Shown here: positions 1-5,248 of the stretch, in pieces
Layout: each line of letters starts with the position of its first letter
Numbering within the stretch: position 1 is the stretch's first letter
Assembly: GCA_029882725.1 (NCBI GenBank)
Contig: JAOUKG010000257.1
Location: forward strand, 1 to 5,248
DNA length: 5,248 bases
Direction: 5' to 3'
Source of the DNA: Cyclobacteriaceae bacterium
GTDB lineage: Bacteria; Bacteroidota; Bacteroidia; Cytophagales; Cyclobacteriaceae
Position numbers and translations under genes: made by a program
Notes under the pieces: model-generated
Told to the model about the DNA's origin: nothing
Databases searched by the model: none
The model's input: only the letters and a program-made list of their open reading frames with translations

Positions 1-102
1 GCCTTCTGCCTTCACTAAAGGCAGTATGGGAAAGCCTCCTTTTACTGGTGAAAATGGATGCCATACCACTTCCTGATCTCTTTTTTTAAGATTTTTATTC
101 AT
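1..102 (-). CDS. bioA: BioA, adenosylmethionine-8-amino-7-oxononanoate aminotransferase (N-terminal 34 residues, cut by window edge)
   Basis: Reading the minus strand from an ATG at 102 gives 34 open codons to the window edge. The residues RDQEVVWHPF followed by PILPLVKAEG match the start of BioA, where a D-x(4)-WHPF/HPYT segment precedes P-x-x-x-V-x-AEG. BioA is a PLP-dependent cytosolic aminotransferase that moves an amino group from S-adenosylmethionine to KAPA, giving 7,8-diaminopelargonate. The PLP lysine and the rest of the fold lie outside the window, so catalytic residues cannot be checked. The start codon lies inside the end of bioD (8-base overlap), which suggests translational coupling as the third gene of the bioF-bioD-bioA operon. 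No Shine-Dalgarno site is visible before it. The identification rests on a short stretch, but the motif and the operon context agree. Confidence 0.88.
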   Translation of the reverse strand, partial: MNKNLKKRDQEVVWHPFSPVKGGFPILPLVKAEG

Positions 103-706
103 TCAAGGTGATTTTAAGATTGTTCGCTATTTTTTTAACAGACTGTTTATCAATTCTATCCAGGTGCGGGATTTTTGCCAGTATTGGAAAAGGAGATTTC
201 ATTTCTATGATTTTTTCAGAGGATTTATTGCTTTCCCCATTAAAAATAACGCCTAATACTGAAATGTCTTTGCTTTTAAGGTATTCAAGGGATAATAATG
301 TGTGATTTATACTTCCTAAATACAAGTTAGCAACTAAAATAACCGGGCACTTAAAATGGGTGGCCAGGTCAATAACACATTCCTTATTATTTATTGGAAC
401 GAGTAAACCACCAGCTCCTTCAATGATAAGGTGGTTTGATGTTTCAGGAATCTTAAAATCATTTAATTCAATATCTATGCCTTCAACTTCAGCTGCAAAA
501 TGAGGGGAAGCAGGTGTTTTCAATAACCATTTTTCATCGTGAAATACACTTTTATTATTCGATATCAATGATCTCACGCCATCGGTATCACGAGGTAAGC
601 CACATTGAATTGGTTTCCAATAGTCCGCTTTAAAATATTCCACCAGTATGGACGAAACCAGAGTTTTGCCTGAATCTGTTCCTATGGCAGTTATAAAGAT
701 TTTCAT
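95..706 (-). CDS. bioD: BioD, ATP-dependent dethiobiotin synthetase
   Basis: This 203-residue protein is close to the usual BioD length. BioD uses ATP and CO2 to close the ureido ring of 7,8-diaminopelargonate, making dethiobiotin in the cytosol, the step before BioB. Visible landmarks are a P-loop at residues 7-15 (AIGTDSGKT, with K14 and T15), the catalytic lysine segment YWKP (K31, matching Lys37 of the E. coli enzyme), SPH at 67-69, the EGAGG loop at 96-100, NLYLGSINHT at 127-136 and a GVIFNG segment at 152-157 where the adenine-contacting Asn is expected. The first glycine of the family's G-x(5)-GKT loop is Ala7 here, an unusual substitution confirmed at codon level. The start ATG overlaps the bioF stop as ATGA, and the 3' end overlaps bioA by 8 bases. 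Overall family assignment is firm; full activity is inferred. Confidence 0.95.
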   Translation of the reverse strand: MKIFITAIGTDSGKTLVSSILVEYFKADYWKPIQCGLPRDTDGVRSLISNNKSVFHDEKWLLKTPASPHFAAEVEGIDIELNDFKIPETSNHLIIEGAGGLLVPINNKECVIDLATHFKCPVILVANLYLGSINHTLLSLEYLKSKDISVLGVIFNGESNKSSEKIIEMKSPFPILAKIPHLDRIDKQSVKKIANNLKITLNE

Positions 707-1836
707 AACGATTTATTAAGATAGCACGAAAATGTGTTTGTGAGTTGTTGCATTTCAAGGTGTGTGTTAAAGGCATGAATGCATATCCGAATTCTTTCGG
801 CACCCTCAGATACAGTAGGGTAGAGAATAGGGAATGTGTCAAAACCCTCTGATTTTAATTGATTTGCTAAAGTTTTTACGTTTTTATTTCCAGAAAAAAG
901 GAATGCTTGTATGGGAGAACTGGTTTTCTGAAAAAACCGTTCGGGTATATCGTTCCCCAGTTTTGTGAAGTAGGATATATTATTTTTTAAAGTATCGATT
1001 ATTGAAGTGTTTTTTTTAAGGAATTCCAGCGTTTTTATAATTCGAAACACTTGCGATGGGGGCATGGCAGTGGTATAAATAAATGGTCTGGAGAAATTAA
1101 TTATATATTCCTTAAGTTCCCTGCTTCCTACAATGCAAGCGCCATGACTTCCAATAGCCTTTCCAAAAGTATGAATTCTGGCGAAAACATGTTGATCAAG
1201 GCTCTGTTCAAGGACAAAACCTTCACCATAACGCCCGTTAATACCAGTAGAATGAGCCTCATCTACAATTAAAAAGAGGCCATGTTTTATACATACCTCT
1301 ACAATGTTTTTTAAATCGGCACTGGTTCCATCCATTGAATAGACAGACTCGATAACAACGAATATGTTTCCGGAACTTTTAAGTGCTTTTTTTTCCAAAC
1401 TTTCAGCAGAATTGTGTCTAAAGCTGAAATGTTTGGCTTGCGATAATCTTACCCCATCTTTAATACTTGCATGGGCCTTTTCATCAATAAGGAATGTATC
1501 ATTTTTACCGGCAATAGATGAAAGCAATGCCAGATTGGCTGTATATCCTGAATTGAAGAGCAAAGTGTCTTCTCCTTGAAAAAAAGTAGTCAGGAATTGT
1601 TCTGCCTTTTCAAAAAAGGAGTGATTCCCTGTAAGTAACCGTGAGCCCGTAGACCCGTGAGGTAATGTTGTTTCTTTTAGAGAATTATTAATGAAATTTT
1701 CCAGGTCGGGTGAATTTGACAAACCCAAATAATCATTTGATGAAAAATCAATTCCCGTTCCAGGGGTTTGCAACGCTCTATACAATTCACCCTCTCTACG
1801 TTTATCAAGCTTTGTTTTAATGAATTTTGCCTGCAT
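703..1836 (-). CDS. bioF: BioF, 8-amino-7-oxononanoate synthase (KAPA synthase)
   Basis: This 377-residue PLP enzyme of the alpha-oxoamine synthase family condenses a pimeloyl thioester with L-alanine, releasing CO2 to give 8-amino-7-oxononanoate, the first step of biotin ring assembly. Motifs run in family order: FSSNDYLGLS (31-40), HGSTGSRLLTGNH (60-72), NSGYTAN (95-101, Tyr98 expected to lie near the cofactor), AHAS with His122 expected to stack on PLP, VDEAHSTG (191-198, Asp192 expected at the pyridine nitrogen), and HTFGKAIGSHGA (222-233) with Lys226 as the Schiff-base lysine. An ERIRI segment at 347-351 fits the C-terminal carboxylate-binding region. Related enzymes (Kbl, ALA synthase, serine palmitoyltransferase) share the fold, but the following bioD and bioA settle the call. 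It is the first gene of the operon and its stop overlaps the bioD start by 4 bases. The first Met fits the family N-terminus, so no later start is needed. Confidence 0.96.
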   Translation of the reverse strand: MQAKFIKTKLDKRREGELYRALQTPGTGIDFSSNDYLGLSNSPDLENFINNSLKETTLPHGSTGSRLLTGNHSFFEKAEQFLTTFFQGEDTLLFNSGYTANLALLSSIAGKNDTFLIDEKAHASIKDGVRLSQAKHFSFRHNSAESLEKKALKSSGNIFVVIESVYSMDGTSADLKNIVEVCIKHGLFLIVDEAHSTGINGRYGEGFVLEQSLDQHVFARIHTFGKAIGSHGACIVGSRELKEYIINFSRPFIYTTAMPPSQVFRIIKTLEFLKKNTSIIDTLKNNISYFTKLGNDIPERFFQKTSSPIQAFLFSGNKNVKTLANQLKSEGFDTFPILYPTVSEGAERIRICIHAFNTHLEMQQLTNTFSCYLNKSL

Positions 1837-1843
1837 ATATGCA
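1832..1843. promoter_or_regulatory. 12-bp perfect palindrome over the bioF start codon, possible operator
   Basis: TGCATATATGCA reads the same on both strands. It covers the bioF start codon (1834-1836) and touches the -7-like box beside it. A repressor bound here would block both promoter opening and early transcription of the operon. It does not resemble the classic BirA operator (TTGTAAACC and its inverted copy about 15 bases apart), so a regulator cannot be named. Short AT-rich palindromes also arise by chance, and the role is inference only. Confidence 0.25.
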
Positions 1844-1849
1844 AATATA
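1842..1849 (-). promoter_or_regulatory. Candidate -7 promoter box for the bioF-bioD-bioA operon
   Basis: On the minus strand this reads TATATTTG, an exact match to the Bacteroidota -7 consensus TAnnTTTG. No TTG or TTTG is found at the expected -33 distance, so the match is partial in an AT-rich gap. If it is used, transcription would begin about 5-7 bases downstream, at or next to the A of the bioF ATG, implying a leaderless or nearly leaderless message. Otherwise the real promoter lies further right in the 73-base gap. Confidence 0.4.
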
Positions 1850-1882
1850 TAGATACTGTCTTCCTTTTGCTGATAGAATTAT

Positions 1883-1890
1883 GATATTTG
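1883..1890 (+). promoter_or_regulatory. Candidate -7 promoter box for the OmpA-type lipoprotein gene
   Basis: GATATTTG matches TAnnTTTG at six of the eight positions counting the two free ones, missing the first T and carrying T at the second. A TTTTG at 1865-1869 is the only -33-like element, but it is about 13 bases away, shorter than the usual 17-23. Use of this box would leave an A-rich leader of roughly 14 bases before the ATG at 1910, with no Shine-Dalgarno site, as is common in this phylum. The site faces the bioF box across the gap. The evidence is suggestive only. Confidence 0.3.
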
Positions 1891-1909
1891 TAAAAAAAAG
1901 AAATAAAAC

Positions 1910-2851
1910 ATGAGAATATTTTTTGGAATACTTTTTTCGATAGTAATGGTAGGCTGTGTTACCCAAAAGAAATACAATGAACTTCTTGCAGAGAAAGTTC
2001 AATTGGAAGGGGAATTGGTTAGTAATAAGGATAGTCTTTCTCAGGCCAAATTTGATATGGAAGAATTGGATGATAAACTTTTGGCACTACGTAATGATAC
2101 GGCGCATATAGGTGCCGAATTGAGGGAAAATACGCAAAAACTAAAAGAACTTCAATCGGAGTACGACAAGCTGGAAGTGTACTACAATAATTTACTAAAT
2201 AATAGTGGAAAGCTCAATAAAGATTTGGCAGAACAACAGTCCAAGTTACAAGAAACGCGTGAGGAGTTGGAAGGGGTAAGATTAAGAAACGAGGAATTGG
2301 CCGCTGATCTTGCTGAGAGGGAAAAGAAAGTGGCAGAATTGGAAGATATTCTTGCCAGAAAGGATGAGGCTGTAAATGCCTTGAGAAAAAGAATTACAGA
2401 TGCATTGTTGAATTTCAAAGAAAATGACCTTACTGTTCAGGTTAAAAATGGGAAAGTCTATGTGTCTTTGGCAGAACAATTATTGTTTAACTCTGGAAGT
2501 GTAATAGTGGATCCTAAGGGACAAAATGCGCTACAACAACTGGCTGTTGCAATTAAAGATCAAAAAGATTTATCAATAATGGTTGAAGGGCATTCTGATA
2601 ACGTTCCAATAAGTAGAGTGAGTCAATATATGAATGACAATTGGGATTTAAGTGTAATGCGTGCTACTTCAATTGTAAGGATATTAATAAAAGCGGGACT
2701 TGCTCCGGATCAGGTAACTGCAGCGGGAAAAGGTGAATTTAGCCCTGTTGATACCAATGATACTGCTGAAGGAAGAAATAAAAACAGACGTACTGAAATT
2801 ATTATAACTCCCAATCTTGATGAATTATTTAAGATTTTGGGCACTAATTAA
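1910..2851 (+). CDS. OmpA-family peptidoglycan-binding lipoprotein with long coiled coil
   Basis: This 313-residue protein begins with a short basic-hydrophobic signal sequence ending in a lipobox, MVGC, with Cys16 as the predicted lipidated residue. This suggests an outer-membrane lipoprotein facing the periplasm. Residues about 23-165 are charged, rich in Leu, Glu and Lys, and nearly free of proline, as in a long coiled coil. The C-terminal OmpA-like domain (about 176-300) shows LLFNSGS (191-197), VEGHSDN (225-231), DLSVMRA (246-252) and a GRNKNRRTEI stretch (288-297). By comparison with A. baumannii OmpA, Asp230 and Arg251 correspond to the diaminopimelate-binding pair (Asp271 and Arg286). 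The likely role is tethering the outer membrane to the cell wall. It resembles proteins often annotated as OmpA/MotB or Pal-like in Bacteroidota, but it has no beta-barrel and is not a flagellar stator. It diverges from bioF and appears to be a single-gene unit. The specific cellular role is unknown. Confidence 0.9.
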   Translation: MRIFFGILFSIVMVGCVTQKKYNELLAEKVQLEGELVSNKDSLSQAKFDMEELDDKLLALRNDTAHIGAELRENTQKLKELQSEYDKLEVYYNNLLNNSGKLNKDLAEQQSKLQETREELEGVRLRNEELAADLAEREKKVAELEDILARKDEAVNALRKRITDALLNFKENDLTVQVKNGKVYVSLAEQLLFNSGSVIVDPKGQNALQQLAVAIKDQKDLSIMVEGHSDNVPISRVSQYMNDNWDLSVMRATSIVRILIKAGLAPDQVTAAGKGEFSPVDTNDTAEGRNKNRRTEIIITPNLDELFKILGTN

Positions 2852-2881
2852 AAATACAGCTTTACAGCTTTATTTTTTTTT
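2850..2881 (+). terminator. Candidate intrinsic terminator of the lipoprotein gene
   Basis: The stem begins inside the TAA stop codon. AAAAATA (2850-2856) pairs with TATTTTT (2871-2877), and AGCT (2858-2861) pairs with AGCT (2866-2869) around a TTAC loop, with one C/T mismatch between the two helices. Nine T residues (2873-2881) close and follow the stem. The loop region is built from an 8-base tandem repeat, TACAGCTT twice (2855-2870). The stem is mostly A-T and therefore weak, but the geometry and position are right for stopping transcription just after the gene. Confidence 0.55.
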
Positions 2882-2929
2882 GAATTTTGGTAATTATTTC
2901 TGAGGGTTGCTAACAACCTCGATTTCAGT

Positions 2930-2973
2930 CATGGCAAACGTAGAGACGCGATTTATCGCGTCTCTATCCCATG
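2930..2973. repeat. Long perfect palindrome with nested outer arms, probable interspersed palindromic repeat
   Basis: TAGAGACGCGAT (2941-2952) is followed after two T residues by its exact reverse complement (2955-2966). Outside it, CATGG (2930-2934) and CCATG (2969-2973) form a second inverted pair. An 8-base piece of the right arm, GTCTCTAT, recurs at 2973-2980 just beyond. The GC-rich core stands out from its AT-rich surroundings. From memory, palindromes with GAGACGCGAT-type arms recur between genes in Bacteroidota and cyanobacteria, so an interspersed repeat is the best reading. There is no T-run after the hairpin, so it is not a standard terminator, although it could protect or end the upstream message as a backup. 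Copy number cannot be judged from one window. Confidence 0.65.
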
Positions 2974-3336
2974 TCTCTATTGTTTTCTATTAAGTATCTG
3001 ATTTATTGAATATCTATGCAAGAAAACCAATACAGGTTTTAATCCTATTTAGGCTCATCTTACTTCTTATTAGCATTTGAATGTAAATGATGCGTATTCC
3101 CTTTTTATTTTCCGAATCCGTTTTTTATACAAAGGCACTACTTCTGAAATAACCCATTTACTAATAGGCATTGTTCTCGGATTTTATCCGGTTTGAAAAA
3201 TGTTGTTTGAGGTTGTTTTTTTTAGGGAAATGCTATGAGAATCTGATTATTATGGGTATAAGTATTCACCCCAAAGGTTAATTTATAGATATGCCAACTT
3301 TTTTTAACCAATGACTAAATATAATAATCGGGACTG

Positions 3337-3552
3337 CTAAACAGACAAACTATCCAGTAATTCCCTGGTGGAACCAAATTTTTCCTCCTGGTTTAAAACT
3401 TCAAGATTTAGACGTGCCAGGGTAAAATTTCTGTTATATGAGTTGCCAACTTTGTTGGTTTTCATTTTTTTGCTTTTGGTAATACCTATCAGGTTTAACA
3501 TTTCAGTTTTGTTTTTATGGATAAACGTTACTTTACCTTCTTTTGTTTCCAA
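3337..3552 (-). CDS. Weak hypothetical small ORF, possibly a decayed or frameshifted gene
   Basis: The minus strand is open for 71 codons, but only from a TTG; the first ATG is codon 18, and an in-frame stop lies two codons before the TTG. I do not recognise the product. Its N-terminal half is rich in Lys and Asn, and the C-terminal half (FTLARLNLEVLNQEEKFGS and onward) could form an amphipathic helix. First codon positions are about 70% purine, consistent with coding, though the whole strand is A-rich. A second short frame with an ATG at 3611 runs into this one in another frame across an A5 run at 3553-3557, and one extra A there would join them into a protein of about 91 residues. It could be a real small gene, a remnant, a sequencing indel or chance. 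No signal peptide, membrane segment or known domain is visible. Confidence 0.2.
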   Translation of the reverse strand: METKEGKVTFIHKNKTEMLNLIGITKSKKMKTNKVGNSYNRNFTLARLNLEVLNQEEKFGSTRELLDSLSV

Positions 3553-3559
3553 TTTTTAT

Positions 3560-3578
3560 AACGTTTAAACATATGTTT
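3560..3578. repeat. Nested AT-rich palindromes upstream of the weak minus-strand ORF
   Basis: Three perfect palindromes overlap within 19 bases: AACGTT (3560-3565), GTTTAAAC (3563-3570) and AAACATATGTTT (3567-3578). Such dyads can be operators for dimeric regulators, and they sit just upstream of the weak minus-strand ORF and about 205 bases before glnN. In a region this AT-rich they may also be chance, and no regulator can be named. Confidence 0.3.
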
Positions 3579-3660
3579 TATTTTTATAGTATTTATAAAC
3601 TTTAAATTCATTAGGTAACCTTCAATAATTTAGCTCTATATTTTAAATATATATCTAAAA

Positions 3661-3680
3661 TCGGGTTTTTTTAACCCTGA
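3661..3680. other. Small hairpin in the glnN upstream region
   Basis: GGGTT (3663-3667) and AACCC (3673-3677) flank a T5 loop, and TC (3661-3662) can pair with GA (3679-3680) across one bulged T. The stem is short and no T-run follows on either strand, so termination is unlikely. It lies upstream of the predicted glnN transcription start and so would act as DNA, or in a readthrough transcript, if it acts at all. Confidence 0.25.
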
Positions 3681-3746
3681 AATTAAAAATTCAGTAAATA
3701 TTTATTAAATACTAGATTAAAAACTACCCACATTCACAATATTTTT

Positions 3747-3754
3747 TAATTTTG
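3747..3754 (+). promoter_or_regulatory. Candidate -7 promoter box for glnN
   Basis: TAATTTTG is an exact match to the Bacteroidota -7 consensus TAnnTTTG. Transcription would start near 3760, leaving a leader of about 25 bases. That leader is A-rich just before the ATG and has no Shine-Dalgarno site. No TTTG is present at the usual -33 distance, which may mean a weak basal promoter that needs an activator, as is common for nitrogen-assimilation genes, but no activator site can be identified. The short leader leaves no room for a riboswitch. Confidence 0.5.
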
Positions 3755-3784
3755 CATACCAAACAATTAAAAAAGAAAAGAATA

Positions 3785-5248
3785 ATGGCTAATTTAAGAT
3801 TCAAGGCTTTAGAAGCTGCTTCAAGCAGACCAAAAGTTCGACCTACCCCACCTTCCTCTAAAATTTCAGATTATTTTGGATCTGATGTATTTGGTATGAG
3901 GGAAATGGAATCCTATTTATCACCCGCAACCTTTAAAAAAGCAAAAAGAGCTATTGAAAAAGGTGAAAAGATTGAACCTGAAATTGCTGAAGCAGTAGCA
4001 GCTGGGGCAAAATCCTGGGCAATGTCAAAGGGGGCAACTCACTATACACACTGGTTTCAACCATTAACAGGTAGTACTGCAGAAAAGCACGACTCTTTTT
4101 TTGATGGCGGAAGTAAAATGGAAAAATTCAAAGGTTCTGCTTTAGTTCAACAGGAACCTGATGCGTCAAGTTTCCCTAGTGGTGGAATCAGAAGCACTTT
4201 TGAAGCTAGAGGTTATACCGCTTGGGATCCAAGTTCACCTATGTTTTTACATGGAGTAACCTTGTGTATTCCTACCATTTTTGTTTCTTATACAGGTGAA
4301 GCCCTTGATAATAAAGCTCCTTTATTGAAAAGTATTCAACGTGTTGATGAGGCTGCTACAAAAATTTGTCAATTATTCGACAGGAAAGTAACACGTGTAA
4401 AAGCTTCTTTAGGATGTGAACAGGAATATTTTGCAGTAGATAAGTCCTTATTTTCTGTACGTCCTGATTTGGTAATGTGTGGACGCACTGTTTTTGGGCA
4501 TTCACCTGCTCGTGGCCAGCAGTTGGATGATCATTATTTCGGAGCTATTCCTTCCCGAATATATGATTATATGCAAGATTTTGAGGCAGAAGCTTTAAAA
4601 TTAGGAATACCTGTGAGTACTCGTCATAATGAAGTGGCACCAAGTCAGTTTGAAGTTGCTCCTCTTTTTGAGGAAATCAACGTTGCTGTCGATCATAACC
4701 AACTTCTTATGGATGTTATGTCAAGAGTTGCAGAAAGACACAATTTAAAAATTTTATTTCATGAAAAACCTTTTCAAGGACTTAACGGAACTGGAAAACA
4801 TAACAACTGGTCATTAATTACCAATACAGGTGTTAATTTGTTCCAGCCTTCCTCCAGCGCAAGGGAAAATCTGCAATTTCTTACTTTCTTTGTTTCTACA
4901 ATTAAGGCAGTTCATGAACATGCAGACCTTTTGAGAGCTTCAATTGCCTCTGCAGGTAACGATTTTCGTTTAGGTGCCAATGAAGCTCCTCCCGCAATAG
5001 TTTCTGTTTTTATTGGCTCTCAACTTGCAGAAGTTCTTGATGAGCTAGAGAAAAAAGGAAATGTGAAAATAGAAAAAGGAGATAACATGTATATGAAGTT
5101 GGGGATTGATAAAATTCCTTCCATTATACTTGATAATACTGATAGAAACAGAACTTCTCCTTTTGCTTTTACAGGTAATAAATTCGAATTCAGAGCTGTA
5201 GGTGGTTCGGAAAACAGTGCTTCTCCTATGGCAATCCTTAATTTGATT
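3785..5248 (+). CDS. glnN: Type III glutamine synthetase (GlnN), N-terminal 488 residues, cut by window edge
   Basis: The frame is open for 488 codons from the ATG at 3785 to the window end. The usual GSIII length is about 700-730 residues, so roughly a third is missing. The enzyme makes glutamine from glutamate, ammonia and ATP in the cytosol and is the main ammonia-assimilating synthetase in many Bacteroidota. Diagnostic segments are the GSIII N-terminal motif GATHYTHWFQPLTG (83-96), the metal-binding CEQEYF (211-216, Glu212 and Glu214), RHNEVAPSQFE (280-290, Glu283 and Glu290), FHEKPF (325-330), the glutamate-binding loop GLNGTGKHNNWS (332-343, His339), LGANEAPPA (396-404), DRNRTSPF (453-460) and FEFRAVGGSEN (467-477). 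These set it apart from GSI and GSII. All catalytic residues expected in this portion are present. It stands alone after a long non-coding stretch and probably has its own promoter at 3747-3754. Confidence 0.97.
   Translation, partial: MANLRFKALEAASSRPKVRPTPPSSKISDYFGSDVFGMREMESYLSPATFKKAKRAIEKGEKIEPEIAEAVAAGAKSWAMSKGATHYTHWFQPLTGSTAEKHDSFFDGGSKMEKFKGSALVQQEPDASSFPSGGIRSTFEARGYTAWDPSSPMFLHGVTLCIPTIFVSYTGEALDNKAPLLKSIQRVDEAATKICQLFDRKVTRVKASLGCEQEYFAVDKSLFSVRPDLVMCGRTVFGHSPARGQQLDDHYFGAIPSRIYDYMQDFEAEALKLGIPVSTRHNEVAPSQFEVAPLFEEINVAVDHNQLLMDVMSRVAERHNLKILFHEKPFQGLNGTGKHNNWSLITNTGVNLFQPSSSARENLQFLTFFVSTIKAVHEHADLLRASIASAGNDFRLGANEAPPAIVSVFIGSQLAEVLDELEKKGNVKIEKGDNMYMKLGIDKIPSIILDNTDRNRTSPFAFTGNKFEFRAVGGSENSASPMAILNLI

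Larger units (their letters stand above)
2852..3784. other. Long gene-poor intergenic region between the lipoprotein gene and glnN
   Basis: This 933-base stretch is unusually long beside the tightly packed genes to its left. It is AT-rich and contains no tRNA-like or CRISPR-like structure that I can find. It does contain the terminator at its left end, a strong palindrome at 2930-2973, small hairpins (GAGGTTG-type arms at 2902-2920 with one bulged G, AAAACC/GGTTTT at 3023-3040, CGGAT/ATCCG at 3178-3190, GGGTT/AACCC at 3663-3677), a weak minus-strand coding remnant at 3337-3611, nested AT-rich palindromes at 3560-3578 and the glnN promoter region at the right end. None of the small hairpins has a T-run that would make it a good terminator. 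Confidence 0.7.

Noticed and set aside
1051..1272. Plus-strand open frame of 73 codons
   Set aside because: It lies wholly antisense to bioF, which has all family motifs, and its translation shows no recognisable domain.
1837..1909. BirA-type biotin operator in the divergent gap
   Set aside because: No TTGTAAACC-like half sites with the inverted spacing are present. The 12-bp TGCATATATGCA palindrome does not match that operator.
1817..2002. Minus-strand open frame of 61 codons crossing the divergent promoter gap
   Set aside because: It overlaps the lipoprotein start and its signal sequence on the opposite strand, and its hydrophobic, Tyr- and Lys-rich content is what AT-rich antisense DNA produces.
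2902..2920. Hairpin with GAGGTTG-type arms as a second terminator of the lipoprotein gene
   Set aside because: One arm needs a bulged G and no T-run follows, while a better terminator lies at 2850-2881.
3070..3171. Minus-strand frame encoding 33 residues (starts MPISKWVISE)
   Set aside because: It is too short, has no recognised homology and no clear promoter, and is expected by chance in a region of this size. It is mentioned only as a possible trace of decay.
3368..3568. Plus-strand hydrophobic 66-codon frame resembling a membrane peptide
   Set aside because: It is the complement of a Lys- and Asn-rich frame, which gives Phe-, Leu- and Val-rich antisense translation automatically. It also starts without any promoter or leader signal.
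3661..3784. Riboswitch or attenuator before glnN
   Set aside because: The predicted transcription start near 3760 leaves only about 25 bases of leader, and the GGGTT/AACCC hairpin lies upstream of it without a T-run.

Overview
The window comes from an AT-rich member of the Bacteroidota, most likely a flavobacterium-like organism. Three things point there: start codons preceded by A-rich stretches rather than Shine-Dalgarno sites, sequences close to the Bacteroidota -7 promoter box (TAnnTTTG) before three transcription units, and a type III (GlnN) glutamine synthetase. The exact genus cannot be told from the sequence alone.

Layout. The left third (1-1836) is a minus-strand biotin operon read right to left: bioF, bioD, then the first 34 codons of bioA, which runs off the left edge. 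bioF and bioD overlap by 4 bases (ATGA) and bioD and bioA by 8 bases, so the three are very probably co-transcribed and translationally coupled. Together they turn a pimeloyl thioester into dethiobiotin (BioF makes KAPA, BioA makes DAPA, BioD closes the ureido ring). The last enzyme, BioB, and the pimeloyl-forming enzymes are not in the window.

A 73-base gap holding divergent promoter-like boxes separates bioF from a plus-strand gene (1910-2851) for an outer-membrane lipoprotein with a long coiled coil and a C-terminal OmpA peptidoglycan-binding domain. It ends in a good candidate intrinsic terminator that starts inside the stop codon. Next comes 933 bases without a convincing gene (2852-3784). 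This stretch holds a perfect 12-bp-arm palindrome that looks like an interspersed repeat, several smaller dyads, and a weak minus-strand coding remnant that may be frameshifted. The right end (3785-5248) is the first 488 codons of a type III glutamine synthetase, cut by the window edge.

The genes are ordinary housekeeping functions and I see no sign of a new multi-gene system. The points most worth checking are the 2930-2973 palindrome, the bioF start codon lying inside a 12-bp palindrome next to a -7-like box, the altered P-loop of BioD, and the possible decayed small gene at 3337-3611.
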